Notes: generated from the sequence alone by a model not told the origin. Counted from the first letter of the stretch, positions 31,733 through 40,933 are shown. The stretch is DNA of 64,000 bases from Corynebacterium kroppenstedtii (GCF_016894245.1 NZ_CP069792.1:1550001-1614000), one strand, 5' to 3'. Numbers and translations are program-made.

Positions 31733-34328
31733 CAACCCGCCTGCTGTGCAGGATAACCGTCCCACACATCCGGACCGTAAAGAAGTAAACCCACAAGCTC
31801 CTTTGGATGGCCGTCTACTGCCCTGCGCTGCTGGTGTATGGACAGCTAGTGGTGTCGTCGTGTGGTTCCGATGGGGAACGCCAGAAACGACCAATTTTCA
31901 TGGTGGTGGGGACTTCCTTGGCTGGTGCCTTGGCCATACCATATTCGTTGTGGTGGTGTGTGCCGCTTTAGCAGTAGCGTTGCTGATCGCCGCACGCTGT
32001 TGCGTGAATTGCCGTCGGCGTAGGTACCGCGGGGGAATCGCGAGTGCTGCGGCTCGTTCATGGGTGCTGCAGCTTCTCATGGTTGCAGTGGGCGCCCTCA
32101 TCGGTGGGGCCAGATCGATCTATGCCACGCGTCGGTCGTCAAGCCATTGGTTAGCCCGTAAACAGGGCAGCCACTTGCTTATCGACCAATCAATGGACTG
32201 CACTGCTACGTCCTACCCGCGTCGACTCCCCGAAAGTCCCTTCGCCCCAGGGCAGGAGCGTTATGGCGTGTCGGTGTCTTTCAAAGGGATGCCGGCCGAT
32301 ATTTTCGTCTCAGGTGGGCCCGAACTTCGCGCAGTTAACCCTGGTCAGCGCCTCGGAGGCCTCGTTTCGGTAAGAGAAGCTTTCCAGCCGGGCACTGCAC
32401 CAGTGACACTGTCATCTGCGGGGCAAAATGGATCAGGCCAGGGCTTACACGTCGTGCAGCAACCTCCCTCCTGGCCGATGGGGTGGAGTGTCAGCCGGTT
32501 ATGGAATGTCGTGTGTCAAGCGATGTCTGCTGTCCATCGGGAGTTCCTTGAGGCCTCGCGTCGCTATGTGCCTGAGGATCTGCAGGGCTTGGCTCAGGGG
32601 ATGGTGATTGGTGATACGTCGTTACAATCTGACGATGATAAGGCAGCTTTTGTCACCTCTGGTCTCAGCCACTTGTCTGCGGTATCCGGGGCGAATGTTG
32701 CGATTGTTCTCGGAGTGGTTGCCGCGATCGTATCCACCGAGCGTCCCCGTGTTCGTTATCTATGTGCGGGGTGCTCATTGGTGGGATTTGTTCTTCTCAT
32801 CGGATTGGATGCTTCCGTGTTGCGGGCGGCTGTCGCGGGCACGGTGGGGCTTCTCGCCGCGATGGCGGGGAGGCGTCGTCAAGCCTTGCCCGCCTTATGC
32901 ACTGGAATCATCGGGCTCGTGATATGGAACCCGGACATGGCTGTGTCGTTGGGTTTTGCCTTATCGTGCGCAGCGACGGCCGGCATTATTTGTCTCGCAC
33001 CCCCTTTGTCCGATGCTATTGAGAACGTTGTGGTGCGTGTATTGACTGCGTACGGGAAGCCCGGTGAGGTATCGCGGCGCGCTCGGGCTGTTATCACCGG
33101 ATGTGCCGTATGTGTAGCTGCAGATGTGGTAACTCAACCTATTATTTTGCTTGTTATTGGCCGAACCTCGGCCCTTTCAAGCGTGGCCAATTCCTTAGTC
33201 GGGTGTGTCGTTGCGCCCGTAACTATCATCGGGACCATTACGCTCGTTCTGTGCGCACTCAGCGTCATAGCTCATCTTGTGGGGGTACGTGCGGGAACGG
33301 TATGTGACACCATTCAATGGCTAAGCGATTCGTTTTGCCACGGAGCCACCTGGCTGGCGTCAGTAGGTATGGCTGCGTGCACACCGGTTCTGTGGTGGAT
33401 TCGTCGGGTCGGGCACGCGATAGCCAGGTGTGAGGCCGCCCAGTTGGTCGTCGGATCACCACGTTCAGCAATTATTGTTATTGCAACAGTTGCCGGTTCC
33501 TCCTTCCTCTTGTCGACACTGTGGACAGGTGGTTTTATCCGAGTGGTGTTCAGGGTTCCTAGCTGGACAGCCGGTTCTGCACCAGGGCGGCTCCAGCGGT
33601 GGATGACGAGCCGATGGATAACAAGCTGGTGGGGCAAAACACTGGGGACCTTCGGAGTCAGTATGATCGCCCTGTCGACGTGTGTAGCAGTAACGGGCGG
33701 TACGGCTGCGGGTGAGCGCGACCGCTCCGGAGAGTTCTCCGCAGGAGTGAGCACGAGGGCTGGGGGATCGCGCCATCACGTACCGGAGTACGCGTTGCGA
33801 CCACCACGTGACGCCTTCGACCATTTGCGAACCGTGCGCCACTTAGTGAGGCCCCCTTCATTCCCGCCGGCTCAGTGGACCGCCGCCGTATGTCCGTTTT
33901 CGTCGTCGATCTCGGTGGCGATATGGCCAGATAGTCACTACACCCTCATCACCGTCGACGAGCAGCCCCTTGTACCCACTGACGATGTGGCCTCACGCCT
34001 TCAGCGGCGTATTAACGATTGCGCCCGTGAGCTGAAACTATCGCCGCGTAGCCTTGTTGCCGATGACGTTTCACACCGTGAGGATGACGAGGCTGTCGTA
34101 TTCGTCAGCAATAAAAAACAGATCGATCCAGGGGTGTCGTCTGCACGATGGTTCATTGTCACCGATCCGCCGTCACCGTCATCGTCGGCATCCCATTCGA
34201 GTACGAGTAAACAATCTTTTCGCCCGACACAACTGGCTAATGGAACACCGGTTACCACGCTTGTCGATGAAGGCATTGTCGCCCTGCACAGCAACGGACA
34301 AACCTGTTCATGGAGGTTCTGCCCATGA
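31716..34328 (+). CDS. comEC: ComEC/Rec2-type membrane channel protein
   Basis: ComEC is the inner-membrane channel for single-stranded DNA uptake. The competence domain shows GLAQGMVIGDTSLQSDD and SHLSAVSGANVAIVLG near residues 290-335, followed by several membrane segments to about 620. The C-terminal 230 residues lack the HxHxDH metallo-beta-lactamase motif found in complete ComEC proteins, so the nuclease-like domain appears to be absent. The start overlaps comEA by 17 bases and the stop overlaps holA (ATGA). No pilus genes lie in the window, so real competence is unproven. Confidence 0.88.
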   Translation: MPSRSDNPPAVQDNRPTHPDRKEVNPQAPLDGRLLPCAAGVWTASGVVVWFRWGTPETTNFHGGGDFLGWCLGHTIFVVVVCAALAVALLIAARCCVNCRRRRYRGGIASAAARSWVLQLLMVAVGALIGGARSIYATRRSSSHWLARKQGSHLLIDQSMDCTATSYPRRLPESPFAPGQERYGVSVSFKGMPADIFVSGGPELRAVNPGQRLGGLVSVREAFQPGTAPVTLSSAGQNGSGQGLHVVQQPPSWPMGWSVSRLWNVVCQAMSAVHREFLEASRRYVPEDLQGLAQGMVIGDTSLQSDDDKAAFVTSGLSHLSAVSGANVAIVLGVVAAIVSTERPRVRYLCAGCSLVGFVLLIGLDASVLRAAVAGTVGLLAAMAGRRRQALPALCTGIIGLVIWNPDMAVSLGFALSCAATAGIICLAPPLSDAIENVVVRVLTAYGKPGEVSRRARAVITGCAVCVAADVVTQPIILLVIGRTSALSSVANSLVGCVVAPVTIIGTITLVLCALSVIAHLVGVRAGTVCDTIQWLSDSFCHGATWLASVGMAACTPVLWWIRRVGHAIARCEAAQLVVGSPRSAIIVIATVAGSSFLLSTLWTGGFIRVVFRVPSWTAGSAPGRLQRWMTSRWITSWWGKTLGTFGVSMIALSTCVAVTGGTAAGERDRSGEFSAGVSTRAGGSRHHVPEYALRPPRDAFDHLRTVRHLVRPPSFPPAQWTAAVCPFSSSISVAIWPDSHYTLITVDEQPLVPTDDVASRLQRRINDCARELKLSPRSLVADDVSHREDDEAVVFVSNKKQIDPGVSSARWFIVTDPPSPSSSASHSSTSKQSFRPTQLANGTPVTTLVDEGIVALHSNGQTCSWRFCP

Positions 34329-35377
34329 GCCGCGTGATGTCCCCAGCGGCCAGTAGACTGACGAACATGGCACCATCACGGAGGTCGCGCACTACATTCA
34401 GCACTGCAGAGGGATCGGTGGTACCCGCACCCGTGCATATCATCGTTGGAACAGAAGATTTCCTCGCAGATCGTCACCGCCATGCCATCGTCAAACGTGT
34501 GCGTGAGAACTCGCCCACGGGCGATGACCTCACCGTCACCACAGTCCGCGCGGGAGACATCACGGGTCCCGAACTCACTGAGTTACTGAGCCCAAGTCTC
34601 TTCGGTGAGGACCGCGTGGTCGTCATAACAAACATGAACGATGCGGGTAAAGAGCCGGCATCGTTTGTACTTGCCGCTGCTCAAGACCCCGCGCCGGGCA
34701 TCACCTTGATCATTCAACATTCGGGTGAAGGACGGACGAAGGCCATGGTGCCCAAGCTTCTTAAGTTGGGAGAAGAACACCGGGCTGACGCCATTCCGGT
34801 TCGTGAATTGCCCACTTTTGTGCAGTCAGAATTCCGTCGGCTTCGCGTGCGGGTGAGCCCAGACGTTGTCTCTACCCTCATCGAGAGCGTCGGTTCTGAT
34901 GTGCGTGAATTGGCGTCGGCAGTGAGCCAACTGGTCGCCGACAACGACGGGAAAGTCGATGTGGAGGCCGTGCGACGGTATTACACCGGTACCGCGGAAG
35001 TTAGCAGTTTTTCCATTGCTGACGACGTTATCGCTGGCAACGTGGACCAGTCGGTGGCAAAAGTGCGTCGGGCTCTCCAGTTGGGGGTTGCCCATATGGC
35101 TATATCAACGGCGGTGTGTCGGGGGATAAGCGAGGTTGCCCGGCTCAGTGGCCATCGGCGTATTGATCCCTATCGTGATGCGTCGCGGTTAGGAATGCCA
35201 CCGTGGAAACTGAAAAGGACAGCGCCGATAGCCCAGAGATGGTCGCAGGCTGCGATTGCCGAGGCTGTGCAGGTTGCCGCGCGCATGGAAGCAGGAATCA
35301 AAGGCGCCGCGGGCGACCAAGACAGTGCTGTCGAGCTAGGTGTGCGACGTCTGGCGGAGCTTGCGCGGATGCAATAA
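34325..35377 (+). CDS. holA: DNA polymerase III subunit delta
   Basis: The clamp-loader subunit that opens the sliding clamp. The sequence from VHIIVGTEDFLADRHRHAIV through SEFRRLRVRVSPDVVSTLIESVGSDVRELASAVSQL matches the family, ending in the helical collar domain. ATG 34325 overlaps the comEC stop (ATGA) and has GGAGG 7 bases upstream; the ATG at 34310 lacks a site. The order comEA-comEC-holA-rpsT is conserved in actinobacteria. Confidence 0.93.
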   Translation: MSRVMSPAASRLTNMAPSRRSRTTFSTAEGSVVPAPVHIIVGTEDFLADRHRHAIVKRVRENSPTGDDLTVTTVRAGDITGPELTELLSPSLFGEDRVVVITNMNDAGKEPASFVLAAAQDPAPGITLIIQHSGEGRTKAMVPKLLKLGEEHRADAIPVRELPTFVQSEFRRLRVRVSPDVVSTLIESVGSDVRELASAVSQLVADNDGKVDVEAVRRYYTGTAEVSSFSIADDVIAGNVDQSVAKVRRALQLGVAHMAISTAVCRGISEVARLSGHRRIDPYRDASRLGMPPWKLKRTAPIAQRWSQAAIAEAVQVAARMEAGIKGAAGDQDSAVELGVRRLAELARMQ

Positions 35378-35389
35378 TCGCGAGTGCAA

Positions 35390-35423
35390 TGAAAAACCCC
35401 GCTCCGGTCGGAGCGGGGAAAAT
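35390..35423 (-). terminator. Terminator of rpsT (minus strand)
   Basis: CCCCGCTCCG (35397-35406) and CGGAGCGGGG (35409-35418) form a GC-rich hairpin. On the minus strand it is followed by TTTTT, fitting the end of rpsT transcription; the plus side could also stop holA reads weakly. Confidence 0.85.
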
Positions 35424-35504
35424 CTAGTCAGTGGGCCTGAGAGCGGGTGACCGAAAGATCACACGGACTTGCCACCCACACGAACCAGTGGACTCGTAGG
35501 AAAA

Positions 35505-35768
35505 TTAGTCCATCGAGTTGAACAACTTAGCCATCGCAGACTTCTTGTTCGCAGCATTGTTGCGGTGAAGAGTGCCCTTAGTAACGGCTTTGTCGTACTC
35601 GCGAGATGCCAAGCGAAGCTGAGCCTCGGCACCAGCCTTATCACCAGCAGCGACGAGCTCACGGAACTTGCGGTTTTCGGTGTGCAAGCGCGAACGGATG
35701 GCCTTGTTGCGCTGACGGGCCTTTTCGTTTGTCTTGATGCGCTTTTTCTTGGACTTAATGTTTGCCAC
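35505..35768 (-). CDS. rpsT: 30S ribosomal protein S20
   Basis: A small-subunit protein that binds 16S rRNA early in assembly. The sequence [20 protein letters not shown] is diagnostic and the 87-residue length is normal. The start is a GTG at 35768 behind AAAGAGG; upstream in-frame starts would add a non-homologous leader. The gene is convergent with holA and has its own terminator. The 270 bases upstream (35769-36040) hold no gene I can support. Confidence 0.97.
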   Translation of the reverse strand: MANIKSKKKRIKTNEKARQRNKAIRSRLHTENRKFRELVAAGDKAGAEAQLRLASREYDKAVTKGTLHRNNAANKKSAMAKLFNSMD

Positions 35769-36040
35769 GGGATTTACCTCTTTCTCTACGCTTGTCATGC
35801 ACTGGGTGCGCACGACGCGATCTACCAAAACTCTTCATGCCATTTCTCATGTGAAGAGGATGTGGAGGGCGACACAAGGGCATCGGCCCGCGAAATCGGC
35901 CCGTACATGAGCGACCTTCAAGAGCAAACCCAAGGTCCTGCTTGCTCCGGCTCATCGTCCACATGCGTGGTAGAACTTTGGGACACTTTACAGTGCTTCA
36001 AGAACTGCGTCCAATACCAGGTTGCTTACCAGGTCTGACG

Positions 36041-36742
36041 CTAACGCCAGTTGTAGTCCGTCCGCAGCCGACTGGCGATGCGTTCAAACCGCCTCCGTGG
36101 CAGTACCGTTCCCTTCCGACGAATCATGTGGTCAGGAACCTCGATGATCTTGTCCAACCGCACCCATGCGGGTCGGCCTTGTATGTCCCAGCCCCCCGCA
36201 CCGATCTCGAGCCAGTTGTTATCGGTCGAGTGCTCGTCGTTGGTCGAAATGAGAAGTCCGCGAATGTATCGCTCGTGGTGGCCGAGAATAACGATCGCCC
36301 GTTCCCGGCCATCGGATTCCTTGTGTGGAGAATGAACCCAGACCACCTCGCCAGGATCGGCTTGCCCATCCATATCGGGTGCATAAATGAGGGTTGAAGC
36401 GCAGGCACCTGTGGGACGTGCGAGAACCGGCTCATCCTCGTTGTTAAACGTCGAAACGCTAGAGTCCGTCATTCCTAATCCCTGCTGTAGTGAAGCAAGG
36501 CCTTGATCCAGGGCACCTTCGTGGTGGAATAGTCGCGAGAATGACGTCGGCACGCGACGAGATCGGCGTGGAGAGTGGGACCGTCCGGCTGCATCAGGGA
36601 GTTCGAAGTCGTCGTCACTCGTGGTCGCCCGTTTGTGGGCAAGAAAACCGGTGAGATGACGGATCAGGGAAGACCGCTGGGTGTGGCGTTCGGGCTCAGA
36701 GTCGTATGAAAATGGGCCCGAATTTCCTCGCGGTACGAACAT
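36041..36742 (-). CDS. PemK/MazF-like protein, no adjacent antitoxin
   Basis: The C-terminal half (about residues 120-232) resembles the PemK/MazF fold: PGEVVWVHSPHKESDGRERAIVIL, then a closing basic RRFERIASRLRTDYNW. MazF-type toxins are ribonucleases, but here about 115 residues of polar, Ser/Arg-rich sequence precede the domain and no antitoxin gene is next to it. A neighbour upstream of lepA in other corynebacteria looks similar, so it may be a core housekeeping protein. A -10 TATTGT ends 6 bases before the ATG, suggesting a leaderless mRNA. Confidence 0.65.
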   Translation of the reverse strand: MFVPRGNSGPFSYDSEPERHTQRSSLIRHLTGFLAHKRATTSDDDFELPDAAGRSHSPRRSRRVPTSFSRLFHHEGALDQGLASLQQGLGMTDSSVSTFNNEDEPVLARPTGACASTLIYAPDMDGQADPGEVVWVHSPHKESDGRERAIVILGHHERYIRGLLISTNDEHSTDNNWLEIGAGGWDIQGRPAWVRLDKIIEVPDHMIRRKGTVLPRRRFERIASRLRTDYNWR

Positions 36743-36748
36743 GTCCCC

Positions 36749-36754
36749 ACAATA
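36749..36754 (-). promoter_or_regulatory. -10 box before the PemK-like gene
   Basis: TATTGT on the minus strand ends 6 bases before the ATG at 36742, with no ribosome site between. Confidence 0.4.
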
Positions 36755-36791
36755 ATTCGGTGTGAAAAGTGGTGCAATCCAACGTCTAGTA

Positions 36792-36826
36792 CTGTGATCA
36801 TCGAGTACTGACGGAGAGGATCACAG
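36792..36826 (+). repeat. Inverted repeat around the lepA ribosome site
   Basis: CTGTGATC (36792-36799) and GATCACAG (36819-36826) are perfect complements. The ribosome site GGAGAGGA (36813-36820) overlaps the right arm, so folding would hide it. The left arm may overlap the promoter. Confidence 0.55.
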
Positions 36827-36833
36827 CTCTTTT

Positions 36834-38681
36834 ATGGCCACCAACTACGCGGAAACAACGTTTACCGACCCGGCGCGTATCCGGAACTTTTGCATCATCG
36901 CACACATCGACCACGGGAAATCGACTTTGGCGGATCGAATCCTGCAGCTCACCGGGGTGGTCGGTGATCGTGACATGCGCGACCAATATCTGGACAACAT
37001 GGATATTGAGCGCGAACGGGGCATCACAATTAAGGCCCAGAACGTGCGACTGCCGTGGGTTCCCACAACCGGGGATCACGCGGGTGAGCAGATTGTGCTC
37101 CATCTCATCGATACCCCCGGTCACGTCGATTTTACTTATGAAGTGTCCCGTGCATTGGAGGCATGTGAGGGGGCCATCCTTCTTGTCGACGCTGCCCAGG
37201 GCATCGAGGCACAGACGCTCGCGAACTTGTATCTGGCGATGGAAAATGATCTGGAAATAATTCCGGTGTTGAACAAGATCGATCTTCCCGCTGCGGATCC
37301 CGACAAGTTTGCCGACGAGCTGGCCTTGATCATTGGTTGTGAACCGGAAGAAGTGTTGCGGGTTTCGGCGAAGACGGGTGACGGCGTCCCAGAGTTATTA
37401 GACAAGTTGTGCGATGTAGTTCCCGCGCCGACGGGGGATCCGGATGCGCCTGCTCGTGCGTTGATTTTCGATTCAGTGTACGACACCTACCGCGGTGTCG
37501 TGACGTATGTTCGTGTGATGGATGGTCGGCTGAAGGCTCGTGAGAAGATTCAGATGATGTCGACGGGGGCCACGCACGAGACGCTGGAAATTGGTGTTGT
37601 CTCTCCGCAGCCTAAGAAAACCGACGGTTTGGGTGTGGGAGAAGTGGGGTACCTCATCACAGGTGTGAAAGATGTGCGCCAGTCGAAGGTGGGCGACACC
37701 GTGACCGTGGTGAATGATCCTGCAGCGGAACCGCTGAAGGGGTATGAAGAGCCGAAGCCGATGGTGTATTCGGGCTTATTCCCCATTTCGGCGGATCAGT
37801 ACCCGGATTTGCGCGACGCTTTGGAGAAGTTGCAGCTCAATGACGCTGCATTGACGTATGAGCCGGAGTCGTCTGTGGCTTTGGGCTTTGGTTTTCGGTG
37901 TGGCTTTTTGGGCTTGCTCCATATGGAAATTACTCGTGTTCGGCTGGAGCGGGAGTTCAATTTGGATTTGATCTCGACGGCGCCGTCGGTGGTGTACCGC
38001 GTTGTGACGGAGGCCGGTGAAGAGATTAAGGTGCGTAATCCTTCGGATTGGCCCGATGGAAAGCCGCGGGAGATCTACGAACCCATTGTGAAAATGACGG
38101 TCATCGTTCCGGCTGAGTTCTTGGGTCCGACGATGGAACTTTGCCAGTCGAAGCGCGGCCAGATGGGCGGTATGGATTATCTGTCAGAGGATCGCGTCGA
38201 GCTGCGGTACACCATGCCGCTGGGAGAGATCATCTTCGACTTCTTCGACATGTTGAAGTCTCGCACAAGGGGGTATGCGTCCTTAAATTATGAGGATGCA
38301 GGCGAGCAGATTGCTGACCTTGTGAAAGTCGATATTCTCTTGCAGGGCGATCCAGTGGATGCGTTCTCTGCGATCGTGCACCGGGACAACGCGCAGTGGT
38401 ACGGCAATAAGATGACGACGAAGCTCAAGGAGCTTATTCCTCGTCAGCAGTTTGAGGTGCCGATTCAGGCCGCGATCGGCTCGAAAATTATTGCGCGCGA
38501 GAATGTCCGTGCTGTTCGCAAGGATGTGCTGGCCAAGTGCTATGGCGGCGATATTTCTCGTAAGCGCAAACTCCTGGAAAAACAGAAGGCCGGTAAGAAG
38601 CGCATGAAAAGTATCGGTTCCGTGTCCGTTCCTCAGGAAGCGTTCGTTGCGGCCTTGTCGACGGACGAGGGGAAGAAATAG
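36834..38681 (+). CDS. lepA: Elongation factor 4 (LepA)
   Basis: A ribosomal GTPase that back-translocates stalled ribosomes or aids initiation. G-domain motifs are [17 protein letters not shown], the switch region around [23 protein letters not shown] and NKIDLP. The EF-G-like domains II, III and V follow, with the LepA-specific C-terminus ([20 protein letters not shown]). 615 residues is normal. The ATG is preceded by GGAGAGG. It converges with the nuclease gene, 23 bases away. Confidence 0.97.
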   Translation: MATNYAETTFTDPARIRNFCIIAHIDHGKSTLADRILQLTGVVGDRDMRDQYLDNMDIERERGITIKAQNVRLPWVPTTGDHAGEQIVLHLIDTPGHVDFTYEVSRALEACEGAILLVDAAQGIEAQTLANLYLAMENDLEIIPVLNKIDLPAADPDKFADELALIIGCEPEEVLRVSAKTGDGVPELLDKLCDVVPAPTGDPDAPARALIFDSVYDTYRGVVTYVRVMDGRLKAREKIQMMSTGATHETLEIGVVSPQPKKTDGLGVGEVGYLITGVKDVRQSKVGDTVTVVNDPAAEPLKGYEEPKPMVYSGLFPISADQYPDLRDALEKLQLNDAALTYEPESSVALGFGFRCGFLGLLHMEITRVRLEREFNLDLISTAPSVVYRVVTEAGEEIKVRNPSDWPDGKPREIYEPIVKMTVIVPAEFLGPTMELCQSKRGQMGGMDYLSEDRVELRYTMPLGEIIFDFFDMLKSRTRGYASLNYEDAGEQIADLVKVDILLQGDPVDAFSAIVHRDNAQWYGNKMTTKLKELIPRQQFEVPIQAAIGSKIIARENVRAVRKDVLAKCYGGDISRKRKLLEKQKAGKKRMKSIGSVSVPQEAFVAALSTDEGKK

Positions 38682-38704
38682 GTCGCGCCGGGCTGCCAGG
38701 TTTG

Positions 38705-39655
38705 TTACGCCGCGCATTGATTAAGCACGGCAGTGAGCGCCTCCTTTTCCTGCCTCGTCACCCGTAGATGGTATTTCGCCTTCACGCGAACTTGCCGGTC
38801 GGCGTATCCGCACTGGTAGGCGGTGTTTGGCGGCATCCATTCGGCGGCGTCCTTGTCAGATTTGGCATTGTTAGTGGGGCCGTCCACTGCCAGTAAATTG
38901 AGCGGATCGTTGGCAAGAGCAGTGCGCGCGGCGTATGGCAAGGCATAGGCGCCGCTTGCCCATGCATTGGATAGGGCGACGACGTGGTCGATTTGTACGG
39001 CCTGCGAGGTTTTCTTCCCACGGTGGAAATCGATGGTGTGGCCCGTGTAGGGGTCATGTAATTCCCCCGTGAGAACGACGCATCCCTGTGGCGGTTTCGT
39101 CGTGATGTCCGTGAGGTCCCGGTGGAGGATGTCATTGCGGGTGTCACAGCCGTTGCGGTCCACATCCGCCCATGACGGGCCGAAATTCTTGCGCTGGTAT
39201 CGCTCTGCGCCACCACGACGCGGTGATTCAGGCAGCGCTGCGAGAAGTGCGTGAATGTCGCCGGTGGGGAAGGGGACATTCAGCGCTGTGAGTGCATCGG
39301 CGCTTTCTTGTTTGCTCAGCTGACCGATGTGTTCAGCACGTGGGGAACCGGGGAAAGCAGCATCCGTTGCGGGTGGTTCATTAGCGCCTTGATCAGGAGA
39401 ATCTGCGGGTGACGAGCCATCGTCGGCTGAGCCATTGTCGTTTGGTCCAGTGCCATCGTTCGTGGGAGCGGCATCATTGTTGGCTGCGGAGGCAGCGGAC
39501 GATGAACCATTGTTGCTCTGTGTAGCGATATCGCCGCAGCCTGCAAGGGGCATAACAAGGCCGAGGCTGAGAACAATGCCCACCAGTGCTGAGAGTGAAT
39601 AGTGGGAAAACAATGGTTTATGGTGGCTGGAACAATGTGCTCGCGTCGTTCGCAT
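38705..39655 (-). CDS. Lipoprotein HNH nuclease of the DUF1524/GmrSD C-terminal type
   Basis: A predicted exported nuclease. The signal peptide ends at the lipobox LAGC (about residue 40), after which a long Asn/Asp/Ser/Pro-rich linker leads to the catalytic part. The HNH core reads QIDHVVALSNAWASGA, then NDPLNLLAVDGPTNNAKSD and DAAEWMPP, the DUF1524 arrangement. ATG 39655 is chosen because TATGAT lies 7 bases before it and longer starts would overlap that box. A LexA-type palindrome covers the -35 region, suggesting SOS control. It is divergent from a DUF6636 lipoprotein. Confidence 0.85.
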   Translation of the reverse strand: MRTTRAHCSSHHKPLFSHYSLSALVGIVLSLGLVMPLAGCGDIATQSNNGSSSAASAANNDAAPTNDGTGPNDNGSADDGSSPADSPDQGANEPPATDAAFPGSPRAEHIGQLSKQESADALTALNVPFPTGDIHALLAALPESPRRGGAERYQRKNFGPSWADVDRNGCDTRNDILHRDLTDITTKPPQGCVVLTGELHDPYTGHTIDFHRGKKTSQAVQIDHVVALSNAWASGAYALPYAARTALANDPLNLLAVDGPTNNAKSDKDAAEWMPPNTAYQCGYADRQVRVKAKYHLRVTRQEKEALTAVLNQCAA

Positions 39656-39662
39656 GAGGGAC

Positions 39663-39668
39663 ATCATA
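39663..39668 (-). promoter_or_regulatory. -10 box of the HNH nuclease gene
   Basis: TATGAT on the minus strand, 7 bases from the ATG at 39655, predicts transcription starting at or next to the start codon. Confidence 0.5.
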
Positions 39669-39678
39669 CACACAAAAT

Positions 39679-39694
39679 TCGAACTCGAGTTCGG
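39679..39694 (-). promoter_or_regulatory. LexA (SOS) box over the HNH promoter
   Basis: TCGAACTCGAGTTCGG contains the perfect 14-bp palindrome CGAACTCGAGTTCG (39680-39693) and matches the actinobacterial LexA site TCGAAC-N4-GTTCGA except the last base. It lies 10 bases upstream of the -10 box, overlapping the spacer and -35 of the nuclease gene, the position of a repressor site. Confidence 0.65.
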
Positions 39695-39853
39695 ATAGGG
39701 GTGACGTGGGGAAACTGCGGATAACACGTCGGGTGTGGCCGTTATTCACAGTGAGCACCCTTGCCCCGATGGCCTCTGTAGTGGAGTTTTCCTTCGTACC
39801 TCATACCTATCTCGTGGCGCGAAATGGGGGTGTCCTATCCCGGCGTTGTCACG

Positions 39854-39859
39854 TATTGT
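39854..39859 (+). promoter_or_regulatory. -10 box before the DUF6636 lipoprotein gene
   Basis: TATTGT ends 7 bases before ATG 39867; no ribosome site is seen, so a leaderless mRNA is possible. Confidence 0.35.
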
Positions 39860-39866
39860 CGGTGAT

Positions 39867-40745
39867 ATGAATGCTCCCCATGGTCGACGTCGCCAACCCG
39901 AGGTAACGGGAACCCCCGAGGTGTCCGAGTCTCGTGGCCTCTTTGGGCGTGCCGGTTGTCGACGGATCATGCAGACCACACGACGTGGCGCGAGCATCGC
40001 GGTGGCTGTCGGGATTGTCGTCGGCGGTGGCTTAGCTGGGTGTAGCAGCAGCGATGATGTTGCGAATTCCGCCCATGATCACACGTCGGTAGCGTCGGCA
40101 ACTCAGTCGCAGACTCATTCCACCTCGAACTCGCGTACACCGCATCCGGCGACAGGGACCCTGCAAGATAACCCGCATCCCAGTCTCAATTCGACGACGA
40201 CCAGCCGTCATAGTGGCACGCAGCGCGGTGCGACGAATGGAACTGCCCAGCAACAACGGAGCGATGCACAAGGGAACCGCGCAGCATTGCCACGAACCGC
40301 GAAGAATGGGACAGCAACTCCCAGGACCGGCAGTGGCGCAGCAGGTGGGGGTGCAACCACGACGTCACCAGGCCGGACGGTATTTCAGAGTCCAAGTGGC
40401 AACATCGTGTGCCAGTTCCGCGGGATGGATGACGATGGCTGTGATGTCCATCAGCATCCCCGATGGGGTGACGAAAATCGATGCCCATATCTGGGTGTCG
40501 AAGCGAGAAATGACACCATGATTGGTTTCCGCCGAGGTCCCGACGCGGAACCGTGCCACTGGCTCTTGCAGGGAGAATTCCCACGGACAGGACCTGTGCT
40601 GCCTTATGGTCAATCGAAAACAATCCCAGTCCAGGGGAACTACACAACCAGCTACACATGCACATCGAAGGCAAGTGGAATGACGTGTACCAGCGCTGAA
40701 GGACACGGCTTTTTCGTCAACGATAGGCAATATAAGACCTGGTAA
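39867..40745 (+). CDS. DUF6636-type lipoprotein
   Basis: A predicted surface lipoprotein of unknown function. The hydrophobic signal ends at GGGLAGC (near residue 56), so an internal ATG at 39969 (35 residues later) may be the true start. A long Ser/Thr/Asn/Gln-rich linker (about 60-175) follows. The C-terminal domain, from FQSPSGNIVCQFRG to GHGFFVNDRQYKTW, has six cysteines and matches the DUF6636 pattern seen in actinobacteria. It is transcribed away from the SOS-boxed nuclease. Confidence 0.8.
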   Translation: MNAPHGRRRQPEVTGTPEVSESRGLFGRAGCRRIMQTTRRGASIAVAVGIVVGGGLAGCSSSDDVANSAHDHTSVASATQSQTHSTSNSRTPHPATGTLQDNPHPSLNSTTTSRHSGTQRGATNGTAQQQRSDAQGNRAALPRTAKNGTATPRTGSGAAGGGATTTSPGRTVFQSPSGNIVCQFRGMDDDGCDVHQHPRWGDENRCPYLGVEARNDTMIGFRRGPDAEPCHWLLQGEFPRTGPVLPYGQSKTIPVQGNYTTSYTCTSKASGMTCTSAEGHGFFVNDRQYKTW

Positions 40746-40854
40746 AAGCCCCCACACTGGGACGGGGGACTAGTACGAGGATGGGCCCCGGGCGAGTACG
40801 ACTGCCACTTTCTTTCGTATTTTCCGACGAAAAGCCAGTGATGTTTTTACCATG

Positions 40855-40882
40855 AGGGAAACCACCCGTAAGGGAAACCACC
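40855..40882. repeat. 12-bp direct repeat
   Basis: AGGGAAACCACC occurs at 40855-40866 and again at 40871-40882, upstream of the dehydrogenase gene. It could be a slippage product or a paired binding site. Confidence 0.7.
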
Positions 40883-40933
40883 AATGAAACGCTGACCACA
40901 GCGGCTAAGAGCAAAAGAGGGGACAACATACTC

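Noticed and set aside
36799..36826. GlxR (CRP-type) site formed by TGTGA and TCACA upstream of lepA
   Set aside because: The half-sites are about 20 bases apart instead of 6.
39716..39750. Possible DnaA boxes TGCGGATAA and TTATTCACA near the DUF6636 lipoprotein
   Set aside because: One copy departs from consensus and the spacing is irregular; single near-matches are expected by chance.
40749..40770. Hairpin GCCCCC...GGGGG as terminator of the DUF6636 gene
   Set aside because: The stem is only 5 bp and T residues occur on the wrong strand side.
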